This document shows, piece after piece, positions 41,456 through 55,156 of a stretch of 64,000 bases of DNA. Below the pieces are notes generated by a model. That model did not search any database, was not told the DNA's origin, and saw nothing but the letters and a program-made list of their open reading frames with translations. Positions within the stretch are counted from its first letter, which is position 1; the number at the start of each line of letters is the position of its first letter. Position numbers and translations under genes: made by a program. The DNA comes from Nakamurella flavida (GTDB lineage Bacteria > Actinomycetota > Actinomycetes > Mycobacteriales > Nakamurellaceae): the NCBI RefSeq assembly GCF_030811475.1, contig NZ_JAUSQV010000001.1, forward strand, positions 3,235,001 through 3,299,000, read 5' to 3'.

Positions 41456-42370
41456 TCAGCCGGTGGGCGGCTCGCGATCGGCCAGGAAAGCCTCGAACTG
41501 GGCACCCAGCTCGTCGGCCGTGGGCAGCGGCGCCGACTCGGCCAGCAGACCGCGACCGGAGGCCGAGGCGAACGCGTCGTACTGCTCCTCCAGCGCCCGG
41601 ACGACGTCGGCGACCTCGCCGTTCTCGGCGATCTGCTCGGCCAGCTGGGTGCGCAGCTCGGCGCTCGCGGCGTCCAGCGAGCTGGTCGGCAGCAGCAGTC
41701 CGCAGGCGTCCGCGGTGGCCTGGATCAGGGTGCGGGCCACCTCCGGGTACTCCGAGCGGGCCAGGTAGTGCGGGACGTGCGCGGCGAACCCGATCGCGTC
41801 CCGGCCGTCCTGCCCGAACCGCAGTTCCAGCAGACCGCCGAGGTGCCCGGGGACCTGGATGGTGCCCGTGCGGTCCTCCTGGGGCGGGAGGAGCCCGGGC
41901 CGTGACGAGTGCTGGGTCATGCCCGTCGGGCGCGTGTGCGGGACACCCATCGGGATGGCCAGCAGCCCGACCGTCATCCGCACGTTCAGCCGGTCGACGA
42001 CCTGGGCGACCGCGCGGATGAACCGCTCCCACTGCACGTCCGGCTCCGGGCCGGACATCAGCAGGAACGGGGTGCCGCCCTCGTCCACCAGCCGATGCAC
42101 CTGCAGGGTCGGCGCCTGGTACGCGGTGTAGGCGTTGTCGTGGAACGTCAACGCGGGACGCCGGGCCCGGTAGTCGATGAGCTGGTCGACGTCGAAGGTG
42201 ACCACCGGGGTGTGCTCGAGGGACTCCAGCAGGGCGGACACGGCCAGCCGGACACCGCCGCCGGCGTCGATGTACCCGTCCAGGGCGACGACCAGCACGG
42301 GGTTGCCGAGGTCGTCGAGCTCGGGTCGCTCCAGGTGCAGCTCGAACAGTTCGCCCGGTTCGCCGGCCAT
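41456..42370 (-). CDS. PAC2 family protein
   Basis: A 304-residue protein of the PAC2 (proteasome assembly chaperone 2-like) family, which actinobacteria have in place of a eukaryotic role. Landmarks are LVVALDGYIDAGGGVRLAVSALLESLEH, TFDVDQLIDYRARRPALTFHDNAYTAYQAPTLQVHRLVDEGGTPFLLMSGPEPDVQWERF, and IGFAAHVPHYLARSEYPEVARTLI. The biochemical function is not known. It is on the same strand as the potassium channel, about 60 bp away, with no clear link. Confidence 0.92.
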   Translation of the reverse strand: MAGEPGELFELHLERPELDDLGNPVLVVALDGYIDAGGGVRLAVSALLESLEHTPVVTFDVDQLIDYRARRPALTFHDNAYTAYQAPTLQVHRLVDEGGTPFLLMSGPEPDVQWERFIRAVAQVVDRLNVRMTVGLLAIPMGVPHTRPTGMTQHSSRPGLLPPQEDRTGTIQVPGHLGGLLELRFGQDGRDAIGFAAHVPHYLARSEYPEVARTLIQATADACGLLLPTSSLDAASAELRTQLAEQIAENGEVADVVRALEEQYDAFASASGRGLLAESAPLPTADELGAQFEAFLADREPPTG

Positions 42371-42447
42371 CGTCGATCTCCTCGCTCCACCCCGCGTGGG
42401 GGTGCTCGTCCTGCTGTCGGTGCGGTGGGCGGCTCGCGCCGGCCGGG

Positions 42448-42942
42448 TCAGCCGGCGGGCTGGGCCTTGATGAACCGCTCCTCGCGGCGCAGCACACCCT
42501 CGACCTGCTCGGCCACCATCTTCTCGACCTTGGCGCCGAAGAGCGGGATCGGGACGCTGGCCGCACCGTCGACGACGAGCTCGGTGCCCGTCCCCATCGG
42601 ACGCAACGCCATTGTCCCCTTCAACGATGCCGGAGCACCCTTGACGACCACGGAGAACGTCGCCTCGTAACCGTCGGCGACGGGGCGCCAGGTCTCGGTC
42701 CGCTCCGTCACCGGGTCACCCGGGATCATCGCGGAGACCATCGACGGCAGGATCGCGGCCGGGATGCCCTGCCGGGTGACGATCGTGATGTCGTCGCCGA
42801 CGACGTCCAGGCTGACCACCTCGGGGTCCTGGCCACCGGAGGCGTTCAACCGGCCGGTGACGAAATCACGGTCCTTGAGCCGGGCGTACAGCTGCGCCGG
42901 GGGGACGTCGAACTCCTGGCGGACGGACAGCGGAGTGGGCAC
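42448..42942 (-). CDS. DUF2505 (SRPBCC-like) protein
   Basis: A 164-residue actinobacterial protein of the DUF2505 family, with a START-like helix-grip fold: VRQEFDVPPAQLYARLKDRDFVTGRLNASGGQDPEVVSLDVVGDDITIVTRQGIPAAILP, then ETWRPVADGYEATFSVVVKGAPASLKGTMALRP, and a long final helix KVEKMVAEQVEGVLRREERFIKA. It probably binds a hydrophobic ligand. The start is GTG 42942. Confidence 0.9.
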   Translation of the reverse strand: MPTPLSVRQEFDVPPAQLYARLKDRDFVTGRLNASGGQDPEVVSLDVVGDDITIVTRQGIPAAILPSMVSAMIPGDPVTERTETWRPVADGYEATFSVVVKGAPASLKGTMALRPMGTGTELVVDGAASVPIPLFGAKVEKMVAEQVEGVLRREERFIKAQPAG

Positions 42943-43029
42943 GGAGGCTCCTGGGGGTCGGGGCGGGCGGTCCCCCCGATCATCCCCGCGGCAGCGGTGT
43001 CGGGGCGCATCGGGGCGGTGGGGGACGGG

Positions 43030-43725
43030 TCACTCCCCGGGACCCGGAGGGGCCGCGGCCGGCTCGGTCATCCGGTCGACGACCCCCATCAGGCACACCC
43101 CCAGCAGGCTCCAGTCCTGCTCGTCGGTCCCGTCGGCCGCCCACCGGACCGTAGGCGGCGCCTCGCCGGCCGCCGTCTGCACACCGAATCCCTCGACCAC
43201 GGCGGTGAACGCGGCACACAGGTGGTCGACGGTGAACGGCGGTCGGAGCCGGAGACCGTAGGCCTCCATCACCCGCAGGTAGAGCCGGCCGAAGGCCTCG
43301 ACGGCCTCCGCACGGCGGCCGGCCACCGCCCGCCTCAGCGCCGCATGGTGATGGGCGGTCGCCCGGAGCGCGAGGACCAGCAGGATGCCGGCGTCGTCGG
43401 GCAGGGTCTGCACGTTCGCTGCAGCCCCCTGTCGGAGGACCTCCGTCAGCGGCGCAGCGGCCGCCACCGCGGGGGCCACCGCCCGTTCGGTCCGATCCCA
43501 CAGCGACCGGTCGCGCCAGCGCAGCGCGACGACGGCGAGCTCGTCGTGGAAGTCCCGCTGGTCGTCCCACAGCCGGTAGGCGGCACCGGTCGTCAGCCCG
43601 ACCCGGGCGACCACCTCACTGAGGCGGATGTGGAGCACGCCGGCGGCGGGGCCCTGCTCGTGCAGCATCGTCACCGCGGTGTCCAACAGGAGCTGTCGGG
43701 TCTGCTCCGCCGAGCGTCGCGCCAT
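43030..43725 (-). CDS. TetR-family regulator
   Basis: A 231-residue regulator with a recognisable N-terminal TetR helix-turn-helix (SAEQTRQLLLDTAVTMLHEQGPAAGVLHIRLSEVVARVGLTTGAAYRLWDDQRDFHDEL, residues 5-63). The C-terminal domain is Ala-rich and unassigned. It is divergent from the phospholipase A2 gene, about 170 bp away. An AT-rich island with a GGAA-N7-TTCC pair (43806-43820) lies between and may be the operator, so it could control the phospholipase. Confidence 0.85.
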   Translation of the reverse strand: MARRSAEQTRQLLLDTAVTMLHEQGPAAGVLHIRLSEVVARVGLTTGAAYRLWDDQRDFHDELAVVALRWRDRSLWDRTERAVAPAVAAAAPLTEVLRQGAAANVQTLPDDAGILLVLALRATAHHHAALRRAVAGRRAEAVEAFGRLYLRVMEAYGLRLRPPFTVDHLCAAFTAVVEGFGVQTAAGEAPPTVRWAADGTDEQDWSLLGVCLMGVVDRMTEPAAAPPGPGE

Positions 43726-43805
43726 GGCCGGAGGTTAACGCCGGTGTCCGCGGGCCGCCGCTCGCGCCGCCCTCCGGCCGATCGACGGAGCCGTCCAGGA
43801 GATAA

Positions 43806-43820
43806 GGAATTTACTTTTCC
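43806..43820. promoter_or_regulatory. AT-rich island with short inverted repeat before the phospholipase gene
   Basis: Within 43798-43820 the DNA is unusually AT-rich, with GGAA and TTCC arms 7 bp apart. The two ends face the divergent TetR and phospholipase genes. It is the best promoter/operator candidate of the interval but weak as a motif. Confidence 0.3.
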
Positions 43821-43898
43821 GTTCCTGCTCTGGGCCCGATCCCGCCGAGCTGTCACAGTTCTGCCATCGGTACTCCACCCCGGGACAGGGAGCAGAAG

Positions 43899-44390
43899 AT
43901 GGATCGAGAAGTGTTGCCGGACAATCGTTCACGACGCGGGATGGCGGTGATCCTGCTCGTCGGCTGCGCCCTGCTGCTCGGCGGCATGCTCGCTCCCGCG
44001 GCGTCCGCGGCGGGTCCGTCGTCGGCGGTGGCCGCGGCCCCGACGATCAACGGTGCGGTTGTGGCCGCTGCGAGCTCCGCGTCCTCGGCCGGCGACGACT
44101 GGTGCGGGCCCGGGAACAACAACTGGAAGAGCTGGTGGATCCCGGATCACTGGGGCAAGGCCGACTTCCACGGGTCCTGCCTGCTGCACGACCGCTGCTA
44201 CAGCTCCATCAGCGGGTGGGATCGGTTGACCTGCGACAACTTCCTGAAGAACAACATGCGCATCGACTGCCGGGACGCCTACAAGGCCGGCCTGAAGCGG
44301 GAGGCCTGCTACGCCGTGGCCAACCGGTACTACAAGGAGGTCCGCAAGCACGCCAAGGCCAACTACGCGGGCAGCGGCAGTTCGGCCTGA
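43899..44390 (+). CDS. secreted prokaryotic phospholipase A2
   Basis: A 163-residue exported protein. The signal segment is GMAVILLVGCALLLGGMLAPAASA (about 14-37). The mature part shows the prokaryotic PLA2 pattern with the His/Asp pair H97-D98 in GSCLLHDRCYS, the Trp-rich NNWKSWWIPDHWGKADFHG in front, and the second helix DNFLKNNMRIDCRDAYKAG. Six cysteines could form three disulfides. It hydrolyses the sn-2 ester of phospholipids outside the cell. The start is ATG 43899 behind CAGGGAG. The divergent TetR gene may control it. Confidence 0.9.
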   Translation: MDREVLPDNRSRRGMAVILLVGCALLLGGMLAPAASAAGPSSAVAAAPTINGAVVAAASSASSAGDDWCGPGNNNWKSWWIPDHWGKADFHGSCLLHDRCYSSISGWDRLTCDNFLKNNMRIDCRDAYKAGLKREACYAVANRYYKEVRKHAKANYAGSGSSA

Positions 44391-44405
44391 CCCCGGGCCG
44401 GTGGG

Positions 44406-44437
44406 CGCCCGGCGGATCCCCCAGGGTCCGCCGGGCG
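44406..44437 (+). terminator. strong hairpin after the phospholipase gene
   Basis: Perfect 11-bp arms (CGCCCGGCGGA / TCCGCCGGGCG) extend by three more pairs, one of them G-T, to a CCCA tetraloop. It lies 15 bp after the phospholipase stop and just before murB. Only a short TCT follows, so it is a GC-rich terminator. Confidence 0.7.
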
Positions 44438-44488
44438 TCTCCGCGTGACCGGCACGAGCCGCCCGCGCGAACACCGGGCTCTACCCTG

Positions 44489-45622
44489 GTGACGGTGACC
44501 TCGACCGCCGAAGCCGACACCCCCGCCGTGCCCGTCCGGCTGGCCGAGCTGACCACCCTGCACCTGGGCGGCCCGGCCCCCGCGCTGCACCGCGCCCGCA
44601 CCGCGGGGCAGGTCGCCGACCTGGTCGGGGCGGCCGACGCCGCGGGGACCGGGGTGCTGGTGCTGGGCGGCGGGTCGAACCTCGTCGTCGCCGACGACGG
44701 GGTGCCCTGCCCGGTGGTCCGCATCGAGATCAGCGGATACGCCGTCGCTCCCGACCCGGTCGTCCCCGGTCGCGATCTGGTCACCGTCGGTGCGGGCGAG
44801 GACTGGGACGCCCTGGTCGCCCGCACGGTGTCCGACGGGTACGGCGAGCTGGCGCCGCTCTCCGGCATCCCCGGATCGACCGGGGCCACCCCCGTCCAGA
44901 ACGTCGGCGCGTACGGGAGCGAGATCGCCGACACGCTGGTGTCGGTGGAGGTCTACGACCGCACTGCCCACCGGGCCGCTGTCCTGACGGCCGACGAGCT
45001 GCAGTTGGGCTACCGGACGTCGGTGTTGCGCGGCAGCGAGCGTGCGGTGGTCACCGCGGTCACCTTCGCGCTCACCCGTGACGAGGTCCCGGTGCGCTAC
45101 GCCGAGCTGGCCCGCAGTCTGGGCGTCCCGCTCGGCGGCACCGCGCCCGCCGCCGATGTGCGCACCGCCGTGCTCGAGCTGCGCCGCGGGAAGGGAATGG
45201 TGCTGGATGACGCCGACCCGGACACCCGCAGCGCCGGATCGTTCTTCACCAACCCGATCCTGGACGCCGAGCGCGCGCGGGACGCCGACAGCGCCATCCG
45301 CGCCCGGCTCGGCGCCGAGGTCACCTACCCGTCCTATCCCGTGACGGGCGCCGATCCCGGCACGGTGAAGTTGTCCGCCGCCTGGCTGATCGACCGGGCC
45401 GGCTTCACCAAGGGGCACCCGGGCCCGCGGGGCGGCGCCGCCCTGTCGTCGAAGCACACCCTGGCGCTGACCAACCGCGGCGGCAGCACCGAGGACCTGC
45501 TCGCGCTGGCCCGGGAGATCCGGGACGGCGTGCACGCCGCCTTCGGGGTGCGGCTGCACCCCGAGCCGGTCTTCGTCGGGGTGGACCTGGATCAGGCCAG
45601 CAGTCCGTCCAGCTTGGCGTAG
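44489..45622 (+). CDS. murB: UDP-N-acetylmuramate dehydrogenase
   Basis: A 377-residue FAD enzyme of peptidoglycan synthesis that reduces UDP-GlcNAc-enolpyruvate to UDP-MurNAc. The FAD-binding region is LVLGGGSNLVVADDG and LAPLSGIPGSTGATPVQNVGAYGSEI. The type I signature follows: LGYRTSVLRGS, then RSAGSFFTNPIL with the catalytic Ser, and VRLHPEPVFVG with the final Glu. The start is GTG 44489 or GTG 44495; the former is used. Its 3' end overlaps the convergent SRPBCC gene by 31 bp, and the stop lies inside the other gene. Confidence 0.95.
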   Translation: MTVTSTAEADTPAVPVRLAELTTLHLGGPAPALHRARTAGQVADLVGAADAAGTGVLVLGGGSNLVVADDGVPCPVVRIEISGYAVAPDPVVPGRDLVTVGAGEDWDALVARTVSDGYGELAPLSGIPGSTGATPVQNVGAYGSEIADTLVSVEVYDRTAHRAAVLTADELQLGYRTSVLRGSERAVVTAVTFALTRDEVPVRYAELARSLGVPLGGTAPAADVRTAVLELRRGKGMVLDDADPDTRSAGSFFTNPILDAERARDADSAIRARLGAEVTYPSYPVTGADPGTVKLSAAWLIDRAGFTKGHPGPRGGAALSSKHTLALTNRGGSTEDLLALAREIRDGVHAAFGVRLHPEPVFVGVDLDQASSPSSLA

Positions 45623-46059
45623 CCCTGGGTCAGCCCGTGCTCCATGCCGCTGGACACCATGCCGTCGCGAGCCTCGACCGTGGGATAGGTCGACCAGATC
45701 CGCAGCGCGCAGCGCTCGTCGTCCAGGGCGGTGAGCGTCAGCGTCTCCAGCGAGACGACATCGGGCCAGCCGTCGAACTCGAAGGTCTGCACGATGAAGT
45801 CGTCCCGCACGGTGTGGAACGAACCGCGGAAGCCGAAGAGCGCGCCGGCCGGGTCCGTGTGCACGTAGGCGTAGCTGCCCCCGCTGCGGCAGTCCCAGGT
45901 GTCGACGGCCATCTCGTAGCCGTCCGGGCCCAGCCACTGCCGGACCAGGTCCGGGTCCCGGTGGGCGTTCATGACCGCGGCGACGGGGGCGTCGAACTCG
46001 CGTCGGATCTCGATGAACGGGACGCCCTCGGGGGCATCGATGTGGACGGGGTTGCTCAT
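45592..46059 (-). CDS. SRPBCC (AHSA1-like) domain protein
   Basis: A 155-residue helix-grip protein: FIEIRREFDAPVAAVMNAHRDPDLVRQWLGPDGYEMAVDTWDCRSGGSYAYV at the start and EARDGMVSSGMEHGLTQGYAKLDGLL in the final helix. It resembles the activator-of-Hsp90/polyketide-cyclase group, often next to ArsR genes. Its ATG overlaps the stop of the ArsR gene (ATGA at 46056-46059), so the two are co-translated. The function is unknown; ligand binding is likely. Confidence 0.92.
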   Translation of the reverse strand: MSNPVHIDAPEGVPFIEIRREFDAPVAAVMNAHRDPDLVRQWLGPDGYEMAVDTWDCRSGGSYAYVHTDPAGALFGFRGSFHTVRDDFIVQTFEFDGWPDVVSLETLTLTALDDERCALRIWSTYPTVEARDGMVSSGMEHGLTQGYAKLDGLLA

Positions 46060-46442
46060 GGCTCCTCCTGCTCTGCCGGGTGGGTGCCCGGGGTGATGGT
46101 GGGTGGTGTGCGCGTCGCGGTGAGCACGGCGTCCAGGGCGCGGAAGCGTCGCTCGTGGGCGAGCCGGTGCTCGTCGATCCAGGCCGTCAGCTCGGCCAGT
46201 GCGGCCGGGGCCAGGTGCACCGGGCGCCGTTGGGCGTCCCGGGACCGGGTGACCAGACCGGCCAGCTCGAGCACCTGGATGTGCCGGGAGACCGCCTGGG
46301 TGCTGATGGCGTGCGGCTCGGCCAGCTCGGTGACGGTGGCCGGACCCCGACTCAACCGGGCGACGATCGCCCGGCGGACCGGATCGGCCAGGGCCAGGAA
46401 TGCGCGGTCGAGGCCGGCCTGGATGTCCCGGTCGTCGACCAT
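46056..46442 (-). CDS. ArsR-family regulator
   Basis: A 128-residue winged-helix protein: LDRAFLALADPVRRAIVARLSRGPATVTELAEPHAISTQAVSRHIQVLELAGLVTRSRDAQRRPVHLAPAAL (about residues 8-80). No metal-binding Cys motif of ArsR/SmtB is visible, so it probably senses something else. The start is ATG 46442, behind AAGAGG; a longer frame to 46502 would run through the operator. It forms a two-gene unit with the SRPBCC protein, an arrangement frequent in soil actinobacteria. Confidence 0.9.
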   Translation of the reverse strand: MVDDRDIQAGLDRAFLALADPVRRAIVARLSRGPATVTELAEPHAISTQAVSRHIQVLELAGLVTRSRDAQRRPVHLAPAALAELTAWIDEHRLAHERRFRALDAVLTATRTPPTITPGTHPAEQEEP

Positions 46443-46470
46443 CGAGGCCTCTTCTTCAATGGATCTGTTG

Positions 46471-46488
46471 CTCAACTGACGTGTTGAG
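46471..46488. promoter_or_regulatory. ArsR operator-like inverted repeat
   Basis: CTCAAC-TGACGT-GTTGAG forms 6-bp perfect arms with a 6-bp spacer, 29 bp upstream of the ArsR start. The position and shape fit an autoregulatory site. The divergent carboxylase gene starts 142 bp away and may also feel it. Confidence 0.6.
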
Positions 46489-46629
46489 TAAACCCCCACC
46501 ATGCCGAGGGGTCAAGACCCCCGGTGCGTCGCTCGGTGACGGCCGTCGGAGGGTCGTGGAACACTCGTCCCCCGGAGCGGTCGCCACCCTGCCGTCGGTC
46601 GTCCGGAAGCTGCCCGTGAAGGAGCGTTG

Positions 46630-52116
<5,487 letters not shown>

Positions 52117-52231
52117 GGTCGGGCCGGGGTGGTCGGCGGCCGGCCCGCCGGTGGGTCGGAGCCCCGTCGGCGCCTGGAAGGATGGGGCTGCCGTGCCCCG
52201 TTCCACCCCTCCCGATCCCCAGGAGTCCGCC

Positions 52232-54322
52232 GTGTCCGAGCGCGTCACCCCTCGTCCCGACGCCCCCGCCGGGCGTCCGCTGACGTGGCTGGAGATCCGG
52301 GCCGAGGCCGTGCTCGGCCTGCGCGCGGCCATCTCCGAACGCGCGCAGGTGTCCCGCATCCGGCCGGTGGTGCCCGAGGCGCAGGACATGCCCGACCGCA
52401 GCCTGCTGCACCTCACCCCCCGGCACACCCCGCCCGGCGGGTGGGACACCCGGGCCTTCGTGCTGATGGACGCCAGCGGCGACGCCGATGCGGCGGCCGG
52501 TGGGACAGACCCCGATTGGCCGGTGACCCCGCCGCGGCGGGTCCCGCTGGAGCTGAAGTACGCCTCCACCGGGGATCACCTGGTGCTGGAGGTGACGCCC
52601 GAGGTCCGGGCGGAGCTGCCGGGCGCCGACCTGGTCTGGGTCGGCTACGCCCAGGACGAGCAGCTGGACCGACAGCGGCGGATGCTCACCCAGCTGGAGT
52701 CTGCGCACCGCGGGGCCCGGGTCGCCGATCTGTGGTCGGCCCGCGGCCTGGACCGGACGGTCGACCCCGGGCACCTGGACGCCGCGCAGGCCCGCGCCCT
52801 GGCCGCCACGCTGACCGGCGGCGGCTGGTTGGTGTGGGGCGAGCCCGGCGAGCGGCGCACCGAGACCGTGGTGGAGGCCGTCCACCGGGCGCTCGCCGCC
52901 GGGAAGACGGTGCTGGTCACCGCGCCCGTGCCCGGCCCGGTCGACGCCGTGCTGATCGACCTCTCCCTCGCCGGCCCCGCCCAGCGCCGGCCCGGTGTGG
53001 CCGTGCGGGTGCCCGACGTGGACGCCGACCCGGAGGCCGCGCAGGGGGTGGCCCATCCCGACATCGCCGGCCACCGGTGGCTCTCCCTCGATCGCGCCGC
53101 GGCGGTGCGCGTCCGGCGGGACGACCGGCTCCGGGAACTCGACGACGAGGCCCGCGCCAACCACGCGCACACCGACCGCGAGGCCATGGACCGGATCCGC
53201 GCCGCCCTGGCCCAGGAGGACGTCGAGCGGCTCGACCAGGCGCAGGCTGCCGTGCACGCGGCGGAGCAGACCTCCCTGCTGACCGCAGGGCGGGACCGCC
53301 TGCTGCAACGCACCGAGCAGATCGCCGCGCAGCTGGCCGCCGTCTCCCGTCGCCGTGAGCAGGCCCGGGAGCAGGCCGCCGGGCACGAGGATGCGGTGGC
53401 CTCGGTGCAGGACGCGGAACGCCAGGCCGAGCAGTGGGCCCAGGTCCTCGCCCGGGCCGAGGCCACCGTGGCCGATCTGGCCGCCCATCGCGACGAACTG
53501 GCCGCCGTGCACGCCGAACTGCACGACGCGCTCACCAACCGGCCACCGTGGCTGCCCTGGCAGATCCGCCGCCTCGAGGAGAACGAGGCCGCCGCGGCCG
53601 ACGAGCTGGCCACCGCGACCGCCGCCTGGCAGGAGGCCGCCACCCGGCTGACCGCACAGCGGTCGGGAGCGCAGGACGCGCAGGACGCCGTCCGCACCCG
53701 GCGGGCCGACGAGCTCGCCCGGGCCGCGGCCCGGGCGAGCAGCCAGGAACTCGCCCTGGAACACGCCCGGTGGGCCGAGCAGGAGCGGGACGTGGCCCGC
53801 GGCCTGGCCGACGTGGAGCGTCAGCTGGAGTCGTTCCTGGCGCAGACGCGCGTCATGCCGCACGCCCACCAGATCGTGGAGGACGCCCAGCGCCGCGGGG
53901 TGCTGGACCTGCTGAAGGACCGGGAGCGGTTCGAGCAGCGGGTGCACCACCTGGACCGGCTGCTGCGCGAGCTGGACCGCCGGCGGATCCGGCTGGACGA
54001 CGAGTACGAGGCGGCCTGGCGCCGGGTCGCCACCGAGGCCCCCGTCGTCGGGTGCACGATGTCGACGTTGACCGACCCGATGCTCGCCCAGCGTCGGTTC
54101 GACCTGGTCGTCGTGGACGAGGCCGGCGCCGCCGAGTTCGCCGCCACGGTGCACGCCGGTTCCCGCGCCGACGACGGGCTGGTCCTGCTCGGGCACCGCG
54201 CCGGACCGCCGGAGGGCTGGACCGGCGAGGGCCCGTGGGTGCACGTCGACGCGTTCACCGTGCTGGGCGTGACCGACGACGACTCCGCCCGCGCCCACTC
54301 GCGCTGCGTGGCGCTGGACTGA
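52232..54322 (+). CDS. coiled-coil protein resembling the first RecA half of an SF1 helicase, Walker A lost
   Basis: A 696-residue protein I cannot name. Residues 195-240 resemble helicase motifs I and Ia: GGGWLVWGEPGERRTETVVEAVHRALAAGKTVLVTAP, but GEPGERRTE (203-211) replaces GPPGTGKT, so the Lys is gone. Residues about 300-590 form long Ala/Glu/Arg/Gln coiled coils. Then VVGCTMSTL, DLVVVDEAGAAE (about 625-635, Walker B DEA) and GLVLLGHRAGPPEGW (like motif III) follow, and the protein ends about 40 residues later, without motifs IV-VI. It looks like a degenerate DNA2/NAM7-type helicase with a coiled-coil insert. GTG 52232 follows CCAGGAGTCC. No ATPase activity is expected. Confidence 0.7.
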   Translation: MSERVTPRPDAPAGRPLTWLEIRAEAVLGLRAAISERAQVSRIRPVVPEAQDMPDRSLLHLTPRHTPPGGWDTRAFVLMDASGDADAAAGGTDPDWPVTPPRRVPLELKYASTGDHLVLEVTPEVRAELPGADLVWVGYAQDEQLDRQRRMLTQLESAHRGARVADLWSARGLDRTVDPGHLDAAQARALAATLTGGGWLVWGEPGERRTETVVEAVHRALAAGKTVLVTAPVPGPVDAVLIDLSLAGPAQRRPGVAVRVPDVDADPEAAQGVAHPDIAGHRWLSLDRAAAVRVRRDDRLRELDDEARANHAHTDREAMDRIRAALAQEDVERLDQAQAAVHAAEQTSLLTAGRDRLLQRTEQIAAQLAAVSRRREQAREQAAGHEDAVASVQDAERQAEQWAQVLARAEATVADLAAHRDELAAVHAELHDALTNRPPWLPWQIRRLEENEAAAADELATATAAWQEAATRLTAQRSGAQDAQDAVRTRRADELARAAARASSQELALEHARWAEQERDVARGLADVERQLESFLAQTRVMPHAHQIVEDAQRRGVLDLLKDRERFEQRVHHLDRLLRELDRRRIRLDDEYEAAWRRVATEAPVVGCTMSTLTDPMLAQRRFDLVVVDEAGAAEFAATVHAGSRADDGLVLLGHRAGPPEGWTGEGPWVHVDAFTVLGVTDDDSARAHSRCVALD

Positions 54323-54348
54323 GCGGGTCACGGGTCACCGACCACGGG

Positions 54349-54639
54349 TCAGGCGTCGACGGTGCCGTCCCACCAGGGCTCGGTGACGCCCACCCGGAAG
54401 CGGCCGGTCAGCGCCGCGCGGACGTCATGGAGCAGGCGCACGCCGGTGCCGAGGTAGTGCGGGTCGCCGGGACCGTCCACGGGCAGGCGGTCCTCCGCGT
54501 ATCCCGCGTTCCAGGTGCGCAGGCGGTCGACGAGCGCGGCGGGGAGCCCGAGGGCGTCGAGATCGGCGGGGGCGCCGCCAATCCACAGCGGCCCCGGCCC
54601 GTGATCGGGCCAGAACTCGAGGTCGGTCACCGGGTCCAC
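54349..54639 (-). CDS. small hypothetical protein
   Basis: A 96-residue protein, acidic and Trp-rich (FWPDHGPGPLWIGG, TWNAGYAEDRL, EPWWDG). No family is recognised. Codon use is coding-like. It lies 14 bp after the HNH-like gene on the same strand and could be co-transcribed with it. The start is GTG 54639, without a strong ribosome binding site. Confidence 0.6.
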   Translation of the reverse strand: MDPVTDLEFWPDHGPGPLWIGGAPADLDALGLPAALVDRLRTWNAGYAEDRLPVDGPGDPHYLGTGVRLLHDVRAALTGRFRVGVTEPWWDGTVDA

Positions 54640-54653
54640 GGACGGGGCGCAGG

Positions 54654-55106
54654 TCAGCGGCCTGCGCTGAGCACCAGCAGGTGCTGCCCGCCGCCGCGTT
54701 CCACGCCGACCTCGAGGGTCAGCGTCGGGGCCAGGCGGGGGAGTCGGTCGCGCAGCCAGGCGGCACCCTGCTCGGCGTCCGCCGGGCCGGGGCAGCGCCC
54801 GACGACCTCGCGACCGCCCTTGCGGCCCAGCCGCTCCACCGTGGTCAGCAGAACCGCCGGGTCGGAGACGAACAGCGCGTCGGGCCAGCGGATCACCGGG
54901 GTGACGGCGCCCTTGCGGGTGTTGCAGGCCCGGTGGGCCAGCCGTTCCGGACCGGGCTTGGCGCCCTTGGCCGGCTTCTGCGCGCTGTAGTACTGGTCGA
55001 CGCTCGGCCCGCGGGCGTCGTTCACCGACTTGTCGGGGTCCACGGGCTCGTCACAGATCCAGCATCGCCAGCCGTCCCGCTCGCCGACCTCGTCCAGTGC
55101 GCTCAC
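54654..55106 (-). CDS. HNH-like zinc-finger protein with changed catalytic site
   Basis: A 150-residue protein. The N-terminal part is an HNH-type zinc fold: CWIC (residues 15-18) and AHRACNTRKG supply the metal-binding cysteines and His. The catalytic position, normally His after Asp (VDH), is Gln38 in SVDQYY, and the usual Asn before the LAHRxC segment is not present (GPERLAHRACN). The rest (about 70-150) is a separate small domain. Nuclease activity is doubtful; it may be a zinc-binding scaffold. The start is GTG 55106. Confidence 0.7.
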   Translation of the reverse strand: MSALDEVGERDGWRCWICDEPVDPDKSVNDARGPSVDQYYSAQKPAKGAKPGPERLAHRACNTRKGAVTPVIRWPDALFVSDPAVLLTTVERLGRKGGREVVGRCPGPADAEQGAAWLRDRLPRLAPTLTLEVGVERGGGQHLLVLSAGR

Positions 55107-55156
55107 GCCGCGCACCGTAACAGCGCAGCGCCCCGGGCCCGGGCCGGCGGGCGAGC

